Below, in pieces: positions 8,959 through 16,316 of a stretch of DNA of 37,856 bases; within the stretch, counting starts at the first letter, position 1; every line of letters begins with the position of its first letter. The stretch is from Armatimonadaceae bacterium (GTDB lineage Bacteria > Armatimonadota > Armatimonadia > Armatimonadales > Armatimonadaceae), in NCBI GenBank assembly GCA_030446525.1, contig JAUJNC010000050.1, positions 1 through 37,856 of the forward strand, written 5' to 3'. Below the pieces are notes generated by a model. That model saw only the letters and a list, made by a program, of their open reading frames with translations. It did not search any database and was not told where the DNA came from. Position numbers and translations under genes: made by a program.

Positions 8959-10199
8959 GAGGCCCGGTCATAATTCTTGTTGACAGCCGCTGCTGAGTAT
9001 TAACAATAGCAAGATGAACGCTCAGGCAGGCAGAAAACACCGCGCCCAGGCAAGCCCCGGGCGCGTGGCCGCCGTACCATAGAAGTTGCGACACATCCCA
9101 CGTCGGAGGCAACTTTATGGTACCGCAGGAAAGTCTTCTTGCCCTGCTCGTGAGGCTTATTGATCAAATCCCTATGCCCGCACCGCCCAAGAAACGCGGA
9201 CGGGGCCGACCTAGGATCTACACGGATCGCCTGTTTCTCAAAGCATTGGTGATCATGATCGTGCGAAGACTGCACCAGGTGCACGAACTCCTGTCGGTCT
9301 TGGAGCAGCCGACCACCCAAATGCAGACCCTGCGTGCTTCGCTGATGCAGAACGGGCGCTACCCGACACGAAAACCTTTGATAGAAGACTGGCAGCACTT
9401 CCCCAGACGCTGCCAGCACAGATTGGCTGCCTGGGACGCCACTTGGTGGCGCTGATACAGCCGTGGCGGCACTGCGGTCGGGCAGCAGCCATGGACAGCA
9501 CGGTACTTCGAGCCAAAGATGGAGCGCTCTGGCACAAGAAGGACAGAGACAGAGGTGTTGTGCCGCACAGTCGCATCGATATCGAGGCGGGCTGGACGAA
9601 ATCCGGTTGGCACGGGTGGGTATACGGCTGGAAACTGCATATCGCTTCGGTAGTAGCCGGTGTCTGGATTCCTCTTGCGGCTCAACTGACGGTTGCCAAC
9701 ATCGATGATGGCGAAGTTGCCCGGCAGTTGTTGGTGGAAGTGCCCCAGGAGGTGCGTTTTGTCCTTGGCGATCAGCATTACAACCGGGGAGGAGTTGCGG
9801 GCGGACTGCCATCTTCGGGACTGTAGCCTGGTGACGAGTCAGCCGGGCAAGTATCCGCACACCGACGATGGCGTGGAAGTGCGGCGTATCTTCCACAAGT
9901 TGCGCTCTTTGGCGATGGAGAACTTGAACGAGCACTTTAAGGGTATCTTTGCGGCGCATGGTCCTGTGCCGACTAAGGGTACAGGCAGCGACGGCCCGCT
10001 TCGCTTTGGGTGCGATCTTGGTGTATCAGTTGGCTCTCTTGTATCGCTTCGAGCATGGTCTGGAACTCAACGTCGGTCTCAAGCCGTTTCTGCGGGCAGC
10101 CTGAGCGATGACCGATCTACCAGAACAGGAAGTGCGTTCTGCAGGACTAAGTTGCCATTGTTCATCAACAAATATCAATAAGAATTATGACCGGACCTC
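8959..10199 (+). mobile_element. IS copy C (same family as copies A and B)
   Basis: It is 1241 bp, with ends GAGGCCCGGTCATAATTCTT (8959) and the reverse complement of GAGGTCCGGTCATAATTCTT (ending 10199), a 20-bp inverted pair with one mismatch. The 8-mer CATTAACT flanks both ends (8951-8958 and 10200-10207). The transposase is on the plus strand. It landed between the lacI region and an already truncated hydrolase gene. Confidence 0.9.
9117..10104 (+). pseudogene. Transposase of IS copy C (frameshifted)
   Basis: ATG 9117 to TGA 10102-10104, about 328 residues after repair. It begins MVPQESLLALLVRLIDQIPM, then KKRGRGRPRIYTDRLFLKAL. An AAAA run near 9370 is one base short (RKTFDRRLAALPQTLPAQ is recovered). 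The second block contains AAAMDSTVLRAKDGALWHKK and HSRIDIEAGWTKSGWHGWVY; FVLGDQHYN follows, and an extra G near 9787 breaks the frame before LRADCHLRDC. This is the clearest copy of the family and the best query for naming the IS. Confidence 0.8.
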
Positions 10200-10207
10200 C
10201 ATTAACT

Positions 10208-10797
10208 GTGCGGTCTCTTGACTTCGACACGATCAACCTGGTCGGCACCGACATCGGCACGATGGTCGCCTATCCCTACGCTGCGGGGCACCCCGATTAG
10301 GTTCGCCGCCTCGTCTTGGCCGAGTCCCTGATCCCCGGCTTCGGTCTTGAAGAGTTGATGAACCCGGCGACCGCGGTTATTGGCACTTCGGTTGCCACAT
10401 GCAGGTCGACATTGCCGAGATGCTGACCGCAGGAAAGGAGGCCGCCTACCTATTGCCGACGGTGACGATGATGTCGACTTCTGAAGATGCGACAGAATTG
10501 GCGGAGACCTTCTATCTGCCGCACTACCTTGAACCGGGTGGAATGCGCGCTGGCTTTAAGCATTACGAGACCTTACTCGAAGACGGCAGGGAAAACCGCG
10601 CCCGATTTCGGAGCAAGTTGACGATGCCCGTGCTGGTGCTGAACGGCGACAAGGGCATGCCGCAAGCGCAGACGCTGGCGGGGGTGTAGCAAGTCGCCGG
10701 GGATGTGACGGCGGAAATCATCCCCGACAGCGACCATACCTTCGCGGACGACAACCCGACATGGGTCGTCGAGAGGCTGACCCTGTTTTTCGAGTAA
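10208..10797 (+). pseudogene. Alpha/beta hydrolase (epoxide-hydrolase-like), 5'-truncated with two in-frame stops
   Basis: One frame reads LDFDTINLVGTDIGTMVAYP, a nucleophile elbow of the epoxide hydrolase/haloalkane dehalogenase type, then RRLVLAESLIPGFGLEELMN, HMQVDIAEMLTAGKEAAYLL, MPVLVLNGDKGMPQAQTLAGV and IIPDSDHTFADD with the catalytic His, stopping at 10795-10797. Two TAG codons interrupt it (10298-10300 and 10687-10689), both where GAG (Glu) would be expected (HPDEVRRL, VEQVAGDV). About 90 N-terminal residues are missing. Because copy C has intact target duplications, the truncation predates that insertion. One small shift lies near 10370. The gene is decayed. Confidence 0.7.
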
Positions 10798-10891
10798 GAC
10801 TCGAAGATTACGCCAGCGCCCTCAAGAAGGGCGAATACCCGTGGCCACTTTGTGAACCCACGACTGTAGATAACCAGATAGGAGAAAACTC

Positions 10892-11275
10892 ATGAAAGTA
10901 TTCCTTACAGGCGCGACCGGCTACATCGGAAGCGTCGTCGCAGAGAAGCTCCAAAAAACGGCCATCAGGTTGTCGGACTCGCCAGATCAGACGCCTCAGC
11001 CGAAGCACTTGAGGCGCGGGGCATCGAAGTCGTGCGCGGCGATCTTGGTTCCTCGCCAATCCTCACCGCCGCCCGCGCCGCCGCCGGGGTCATCCACGCC
11101 GCGTTCAAGCAGGAGAAGGACGGCTTCGTCGCCTCGGCCGCCACAGAAGCGAGAGCCGTCCGCGCCCTGATCGCTGGCATAGAGGGCAGCGGCAAACCCC
11201 TCGTAGTCACGAGCGGAACGGGAATGCTGGGCGAGACGGGAGATCGCGTCTTCGACGAGGAGACCGTCACGGGCA
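10892..11275 (+). pseudogene. NAD-dependent epimerase/SDR, 3'-truncated and frameshifted
   Basis: ATAGGAG lies about 8 bases before ATG 10892. The start MKVFLTGATGYIGSVVAEKL is the Rossmann GxxGxxG of extended SDR proteins. An A6 run near 10955 is one base short; restoring it gives KNGHQVVGLARSDASAEALE and EVVRGDLGS, then ALIAGIEGSGKPLVVTSGTG. Similarity ends near 11275 after GDRVFDEETVTG, where the substrate-binding half should begin. The following sequence is unrelated, so the gene was cut by a rearrangement. The substrate cannot be inferred. Confidence 0.65.
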
Positions 11276-11370
11276 CCACATTTATCGTACAAACTCATCA
11301 TACAAAGCGGGGCGTTGGGCCGGTGTGCGCGGCGTTCATGCACGTCAAAGGCTCCCAGCGCGCGATGTGC

Positions 11371-11555
11371 TATAATCAAGCACAGTTGCGTAGCCGGATG
11401 ATCAGGCGGAGAGAACCAATGGCTCAGGCTCAGAGAAGATTAGAAAACTCGATACGGAGAAGCCGGAACGCACCAAGCCGTCTGCTCAGGAGGCGCTTGA
11501 GCGCATGGAAGAGTTCAAGACGCGAAAGGAGAAGTTCGTTTCCACTGTCCGAAAA
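11371..11555 (+). pseudogene. Small Lys/Glu-rich ORF cut by IS1, with TATAAT upstream
   Basis: TATAAT at 11371-11376 could be a -10 box; no good -35 is seen. ATG 11419 opens MAQAQRR, and after a one-base shift near 11440 a plausible coding frame follows: KLDTEKPERTKPSAQEALER, MEEFKTRKEKFVSTVRKA. It runs into the left end of the IS1-family element at 11556. I do not recognise the family; the length and charge would suit a small regulatory or antitoxin-like protein, but that is a guess. Confidence 0.35.
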
Positions 11556-12299
11556 GCTATTGACTTGAGTGCGTTGTTCCTTCTGTTCAGCTTGGCCGCT
11601 TGGCCCGGTCGCCATTGTGCTGCTCGACCAGCAGGAAGAAGCGCTCGATACGGGCGCTGGTGCCATTTCGTGTTCAGGCTCTCCACGAGGCTGGTCTCTC
11701 CCGAGCCTTTTTCGGCAGGCAGCCCGATGCTGCTCCTCAGCAAAGAAGCTACGATACGTCTCCAGCCCATCGGTGACGGCCGGCTTGTTTCTACCGTCTC
11801 GAGTCTCGGGGCACATCCGACCAGCAAAGCGCCAAGGCGGCACCATCTCCTTGGCCCAAGGCGAAGCCCAACACCTGGCCGAGTTTTGGCGAGGCCGCGA
11901 TCCACAGCCACAGGGAGGGGGACTGGCGTACGCACCGTTCATCCGTTTCGATGACGTCCTCTTGCGGCGCGGCAAGAGAAGCCAGGGGCCGGCTTTCTAC
12001 GCGCAGTGCCCTTTTTTTGGACCTTGCGGATAGCGTCTCGGCTGACCTTGCGCATCCGAGCGATGCCTTGCTGGGAGATACGCTGGGCCAGCGCTCGTTG
12101 GATGGCGGCTCCCTTTTCGGGTGAGAGCGTGCGGCTCTTGGGAGCCGACGTGAAGGTCTTCTTGCAGGCCGGGCACCGGCAGCGGCCCGTGCCCGAGCGG
12201 TTGAAGCCGAACTTGATGACGTGGCGGACATCGCCGCAGCGAGGACAGGAGAGAGCAACCATGACCGCATTATCGGAACAACGCCCTCAAGTCAATAGC
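11556..12299 (-). mobile_element. IS1-family insertion sequence
   Basis: It is 744 bp, bounded by 25-bp inverted ends: GCTATTGACTTGAGTGCGTT... from 11556, and the complementary version ending at 12299 with one mismatch. Size and transposase fit the IS1 family. No target duplication is seen (CCGAAAA on the left, CAACTTTT on the right), so a later rearrangement or deletion at one side is possible. The right end contains TTGACT and GATAAT, a plausible transposase promoter. Confidence 0.8.
11570..12262 (-). pseudogene. IS1-family transposase (frameshifted)
   Basis: ATG 12262 begins MVALSCPRCGDVRHVIKFG with a CxxC...CxxC zinc ribbon (CPRCG, CRCPACKKTF), then an HTH, AQRISQQGIARMRKVSRDAI. After a shift near 11990 the catalytic part follows: APQEDVIETDERC (first acidic residue of the DDE core), LWLWIAASPKLGQVLGFALG, KPAVTDGLETYRSFFAEEQH. 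Two or more further shifts lie toward the C-terminus near 11720-11830. It appears to be a single-ORF IS1-type gene rather than the classical insA/insB frameshift arrangement, but the indels make this uncertain. Confidence 0.75.
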
Positions 12300-12357
12300 C
12301 AACTTTTGTGATTTCTGCGGCATCCTACAAGTATAACCACTGCCAGGAGGGTTTCTC

Positions 12358-12880
12358 GTGCCAAGGGCGTTACTTCGACTGCTCGGGTGCCTCGTAGCCG
12401 GCATCTGTATGACTTCTGCGCTGGCCGGCGCGGTGAGCGATTACCTCATCAAGGACGGCAAGCTGAGAGCGGTCCTCAAGATAAGCGAGACCCAAGGCGG
12501 TGTAGTGGGGTTCACCGGGACGGTGTGGGTCATCGAGCCTTCGGGGGACTGGCGGGTCGCCCCCGTTCGCAATGCCCAGGAGGGCAGACCGCTGCGCAAG
12601 GGCAGACTCACGGACAGGCAACTGACCGCACTCGCTCAGCACCTGGCAACCCAGGACTTGCTGAGGTTACCTGACAGGCTCGGGCCGGACACTGGCGCTA
12701 ACCCCCCATCGCTTCAGCATCAGCTTCGGGAAGAAAACGGCCACCTATGAAAACCTGCATCGCAGTGCCCTCAAGGAGTCAGCACCGCCGGCGGGCCATA
12801 AACAAGCGGATGCCTGGTCGCACTTTGTTGCCCTGGTGCTCGTTGTGGAGGATCTCTTGAGGGAGGGTCAACCCAAGTGA
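12358..12880 (+). CDS. Secreted hypothetical protein, cassette gene (one frameshift)
   Basis: GTG 12358 follows AGGAGG at 12345-12350. The N-terminus is a signal peptide (MPRALLRLLGCLVAGICMTS, cleavage near ALAGA). The body reads LIKDGKLRAVLKISETQGGV, FTGTVWVIEPSGDW, LTDRQLTALAQHLATQDLL. A C6 run at about 12703 breaks the frame; with one base changed the protein continues HRFSISFGKKTATYENLHRS and ends DLLREGQPK at TGA 12878-12880, about 173 residues. I do not recognise the family. It ends 63 bp before attC1 and points toward it, as expected for an integron cassette gene. Confidence 0.6.
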
Positions 12881-12943
12881 GGCGATGCCAGGTGTTGCTT
12901 CACCTGCGCGGGTGGTAGCGGGGGCTGGATGACGCGGGGCACT

Positions 12944-13102
12944 GCCTAACCTCGTGCTGCACCGGACGCGGACGCGAGCGGAGCATTTTCGCGGCGTAGC
13001 CGGGTGGGGAGCTAATAACGCGTTGCAGGCGACGCGAATGCCGCCCACCAGCGGCTTCGCACAAGGTCAAGTTCTTCGCGGCGGTGAACTTTGTCGTTAG
13101 GC
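12944..13102 (+). repeat. attC1-like integron recombination site (composite)
   Basis: R'' GCCTAAC (12944-12950), a 5-base spacer, L'' GCTGCACCGGACGCG, and at the far end L' GCGGCGGTGAAC, a 6-base spacer and R' GTTAGGC (13096-13102). The arms pair with an extrahelical G and A in L''. At 159 bp it is longer than the others. A second, degenerate 5' half (TAATAACGCGTTGCAGG near 13012) suggests two attC sites with no gene between them. Confidence 0.7.
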
Positions 13103-13359
13103 CTTATGACAGCGCGGAACTCGCGGGCAGCATTTTGTGCGTCGTTGCCGGAACGATTGCTGGCACCGCGGCGCCATCTCTCGATGAGATGCTCGCTTCG
13201 TCGGTACGGAACGGAGGCAATGGCCACACGAACGGCAGTCGGCTGCCGGCGCTCGTGTAACTGACGAATCGGTGTCAACCGCGCAGCAGCGGGCGCACTA
13301 TCTTTTGGCACGGCGACAAAGAAGGCGGCAGACGTTCAAAAGGGAAAGGAGCCAGTTCT

Positions 13360-14512
13360 ATGCTTGCAATGAATTTCCGGGGGCCGATGCGGGTCCGCAT
13401 CGATCATAAACCCATGCCGGAGATCCTGCATCCTCAGGACGCCATCGTCCGGGTCACGCGATCTTGTATCTGTGGATCCGATCTGCATTTATACAATGGG
13501 TCCGTGCCGGATACCCGGGTGGGGATGACGTTTGGCCACGAGGTGACCGGCGTGGTGGAGCAGCTCGGCCAGGAGGTGGAGAAACTGAAAATCGGCGATC
13601 ACGTCCTGGTGCCTTTCAATATCGCCTGCGGAAAGTGTGTCTTCTGCCAGCAGGAACTTTATGGGAATTGCCATGAATCAATTCCCAAGCCACCGCGGTA
13701 GGTGGCATTTTCGGCTATTCGCATACCGCGGGCGGCTACGACGGAGGACAAGCGGAATATGTCCGCGTCCCTTATGCGGATGTGAGTCCTACGGTCATCC
13801 CAGAAGGCATGGACCCGGACGATGCGGTGATGCTCACTGACGTGGTGCCAACAGGATATCAGGCCGCTGAAATGGGCGGTATTCAACCCGGTGACACGGT
13901 TGTGGTTTTCGGAGCCGGTCCAGTGGGCATCATGGCGGCCAGATGCGCCTGGCTTTTCGGGGCAGGACGGGTCATCGTGATCGATCGAGTGGATTACCGA
14001 CTCGACTTCGCGAGGAACTATGCCCCCTGCGAGGCCTATAACTTCAATTCACTGGAAGACCCGGTGGTATTCATCAAGCGGACCACCGACTCCCTTGGCG
14101 CCGACGTGTGTATCGATGCGGTAGGAGCGGAAGCCGCCGGCAGTTCGATGCACGCGCTGCTCGGCAGAGGATTGAAGATGGTGGGAGGGCAGCCACCGCG
14201 CTGCATTGGGCGATCAACTCGGTGAAAAAGGGCGGGATCGTCTCCATCGTTGGGGTGTATGGCCCCATCCAAACCCTCGTCCCCATCGGAAATGTGGTGA
14301 ATAAAGGCATCACCATCCGGGCGAACCAGGCATCGGTGAAGCGGCTGTTGCCGCGCCTGATTGGGCATGTGCAGAACGGCATCCTGGATCCGAAAGCACT
14401 TATCACACACCGCATCCCTTTGGAGTATGTGTCGGATGGATACCGCATTTTTTCAGCGAAGCTCGATAATTGCATCAAGCCGGTGCTAATCCCGCCATCA
14501 GCCAGAAGTTAG
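13360..14512 (+). CDS. Zinc-dependent alcohol dehydrogenase family protein (frameshifted)
   Basis: ATG 13360 follows AAAGGAG. The protein is a medium-chain dehydrogenase: VTRSCICGSDLHLYNG (catalytic zinc Cys), GMTFGHEVTGVVEQLG, the structural zinc loop GKCVFCQQELYGNC, then after a shift near 13685 YSHTAGGYDGGQAEYVRVPY, PTGYQAAEMGGIQPGDTVVV and FGAGPVGIMAARCA (NAD-binding). A second shift near 14200 leads to GGIVSIVGVYGPIQTLVPIG and the stop at 14510-14512, about 384 residues. It resembles the threonine/formaldehyde dehydrogenase-like branch. The substrate is unknown. It heads a two-gene cassette between attC1 and attC2. Confidence 0.75.
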
Positions 14513-14524
14513 GAAGGAACCGCC

Positions 14525-15016
14525 ATGGAAAATACCGTGAAAGACTCGTCGCAGATCAAGGGGTGGGGCGTGGACGCCAATCCGAAAAACGACCCGACCT
14601 ACCCGATGAAGAAGCGCAACAACGGGGAACACGCGGGCTACAGCTGGGAGCGTCCGCCTCAGCAGCCGATCAACGTCGAGATCCTGCATTCCAACGAGCG
14701 GCCAAACGTCACCGCCGTGTTCGGGACATCGACGCCGCCTTCGGGGCTGAGCGGCATGATCCGCCGCTTCGCTTTCAAATATAGCGAATCCAGCTACGGA
14801 CATTGGCTGCCGCTGGTGCTGGCGGACCGGGTGGGCGTGGTGGAAGGGGTCTTAGCTGATCTCACGCATGGCCACGTCCCCAATATCTTCGGAGAACTGG
14901 GCGGGAAGGCGGAGTGGAAATACAACAGAAAAACTTTGGTGACGGGGGTTCTCGTCGGAGCCGTTCTCGCTTCCGTTGCCGTCGCCTACCTGCGTAGCGG
15001 AAGGGATGATTCTTAG
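14525..15016 (+). CDS. Hypothetical protein with C-terminal membrane segment
   Basis: An intact 163-residue protein; GGAAGG lies about 7 bases before ATG 14525 and 12 bp after the dehydrogenase stop, so the two are co-transcribed. The N-terminal half is polar (KGWGVDANPKNDPTYPMKKR, GYSWERPPQQPINVEILHSN); the middle reads FAFKYSESSYGHWLPLVLAD and VVEGVLADLTHGHVPNIFGE. A hydrophobic segment (TLVTGVLVGAVLASVAVAYL) near the end should anchor it in the membrane. I recall similar proteins next to zinc-dependent dehydrogenases in other bacteria but cannot name a function. Confidence 0.7.
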   Translation: MENTVKDSSQIKGWGVDANPKNDPTYPMKKRNNGEHAGYSWERPPQQPINVEILHSNERPNVTAVFGTSTPPSGLSGMIRRFAFKYSESSYGHWLPLVLADRVGVVEGVLADLTHGHVPNIFGELGGKAEWKYNRKTLVTGVLVGAVLASVAVAYLRSGRDDS

Positions 15017-15091
15017 GCGGAGGAATGACGCCGTTCTGACGACTCGGCGCTGAGCTTCGCCACGTACACGGGGCAGGGTGACAGCGTTAAC

Positions 15092-15188
15092 GCCTAACCC
15101 GATGCTGCACCTGACCTGGGGCGCATATTCGCATTCCCAGGCGTGTACCCCCCCGAGGGACCCGGGCAGGTGAGCTGTGTCGTTAGGT
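15092..15188 (+). repeat. attC2 integron recombination site
   Basis: 97 bp: R'' GCCTAAC (15092-15098), spacer CCGAT, L'' GCTGCACCTGACC; 3' side GGGCAGGTGAGC, spacer TGTGTC, R' GTTAGGT (15182-15188). The arms pair as GCT(G)CACCTG(A)C with the bracketed bases unpaired. R'' is the reverse complement of the R' of attC1 (GTTAGGC), the 5' boundary of the cassette it closes. Confidence 0.85.
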
Positions 15189-15213
15189 GGCTTCACGCTC
15201 GTGGGGGTACGGA

Positions 15214-15699
15214 ATGAGCTCAACCCGACTCGAGGCGTTCAGCGATGGCGTCCTCGCCATCATCATCACTATCATGGTACTCGAGCTGCGCGTCCCCCAT
15301 GGCGCGGACTGGGCCGCGCTGCGCCCGCTCTGGCCGTCTTCCTGAGCTACGTTTTGCGTTTCGTGAGCCTGGGCATCTACTGGAACAACCACCACATGCT
15401 CCACGTACCCGCCACGTGAACGGGGCCATCCTCTGGGCGAACCTGCATCTGCTCTTCTGGCTTTCGCTCGTGCCGTTCACGACCGGCTGGATGGGAGGAA
15501 ACCACTTCGCGCCGGTGCCGACGGCCGCCTACGGCGTGGTCCTCCTGCTCACGGCGCTCGCCTACTCCCTCCTCCAGGCCGTCATCATCCGTAGCCAGGG
15601 CCGCAGTCGGTGCTGGCCGCTGCGGTCGGCCGGGATCTCAAGGGCAAGCTGTCCGCTCTCTTCTACGCGGTCGCGATCCCGGCGGCCTTGCTCCATGAG
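15214..15699 (+). pseudogene. TMEM175-family (DUF1211) potassium channel, 3'-truncated
   Basis: ATG 15214 begins MSSTRLEAFSDGVLAIIITI, the FSDGVxAI signature of bacterial TMEM175-like channels, which form potassium-selective pores in the membrane. After a shift near 15340 it reads LSYVLRFVSLGIYWNNHHML, and after another near 15415, VNGAILWANLHLLFWLSLVP and GVVLLLTALAYSLLQAVIIR. Similarity continues to GKLSALFYAVAIPAAL at about 15694, then is lost inside the last helix repeat. The gene is joined there to a metallo-hydrolase fragment. It is the first gene of the cassette that begins at attC2. Confidence 0.7.
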
Positions 15700-16061
15700 G
15701 CCATCGCCGGACGTGCTCATTCGAGACGGGGAAGAACTGGAAGTGGGCGGGCTACGGGTGCGCTGTATGGCTGCGCCGGGACACGCGGAAGGGCTGGTAG
15801 TGTACGAGGTCGTCCTGGACGCGGAGCGGGTCTGGTTCACCAGTGACCTTTTCGAGGCCAAGCACGCCCATAGCTGGGTAGACCTGCCGTGGACGGGAGC
15901 GCTGGACTTCGACCGGTTCAAGTACATCCAGTCCCTGGCCCGCCTGCTGAAACTGCCGCCGTGTGACCACCTGCTGCCGGGACACGGGCCGGCGGCCATC
16001 GGGGGCGGCAGGAGGCTGTCTGGAGATGGCCTACACCGAGGCGCTCCTGAAGTGGCGTTAG
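15700..16061 (+). pseudogene. MBL-fold metallo-hydrolase, C-terminal fragment
   Basis: The fragment reads DVLIRDGEELEVGGLRVRCM, AAPGHAEGLVVYEV, ERVWFTSDLFEAKHAHSWVD, LDFDRFKYIQSLARLLKLPP and CDHLLPGHGPAAIGGG. PGH(x)xG and LLPGHG carry the metal-binding histidines and SDLF the bridging acid of metallo-beta-lactamase-fold hydrolases. The N-terminal HxHxDH half is absent. After a shift near 16018 it ends MAYTEALLKWR at TAG 16059-16061, just before attC3. It is in a different frame from the preceding channel fragment, so no functional fusion is implied. Substrate unknown. Confidence 0.65.
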
Positions 16062-16069
16062 GAGTCGCT

Positions 16070-16162
16070 GCCGAGCAAACCGGTGCAGTGGACGGGCCGC
16101 GCCGGGCTTTTCCTGTGCCGGAGGCTGGTGATGCGGCCCGCCGCTGACCTTAGTCGTTGGGC
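16070..16162 (+). repeat. attC3 integron recombination site (degenerate R'')
   Basis: 93 bp. L'' GGTGCAGTGGACGGGCCGC pairs with GCGGCCCGCCGCTGACC, leaving the same extrahelical G and A, seven bases apart, as the other sites. R' is GTTGGGC (16156-16162). R'' (GCCGAGC, 16070-16076) has two mismatches to the expected GCCCAAC. Confidence 0.65.
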
Positions 16163-16316
16163 CGCTCGCTTGCCGCAAGTGGAGACGGTGGGTGGATCGA
16201 GGTCATCGCCTACCCGGATGATATCGGATGAATCTCGCGCGCCACGCCACGGTCCCAGTGCGCAGGTCCGGTAGCGCGGAGGGGGCGAGTTTCTGTTCAG
16301 GGTAGAGGTGCGCCCC

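Noticed and set aside
4384..10104. Programmed frameshifting in the transposases of copies A, B and C
   Set aside because: The shifts occur at different positions and in different base runs in each copy, unlike a conserved slippery site.
11300..11330. R'-like GTTGGGC near 11318 as an attC site
   Set aside because: No L' GGTGA-type arm or matching 5' half is nearby.
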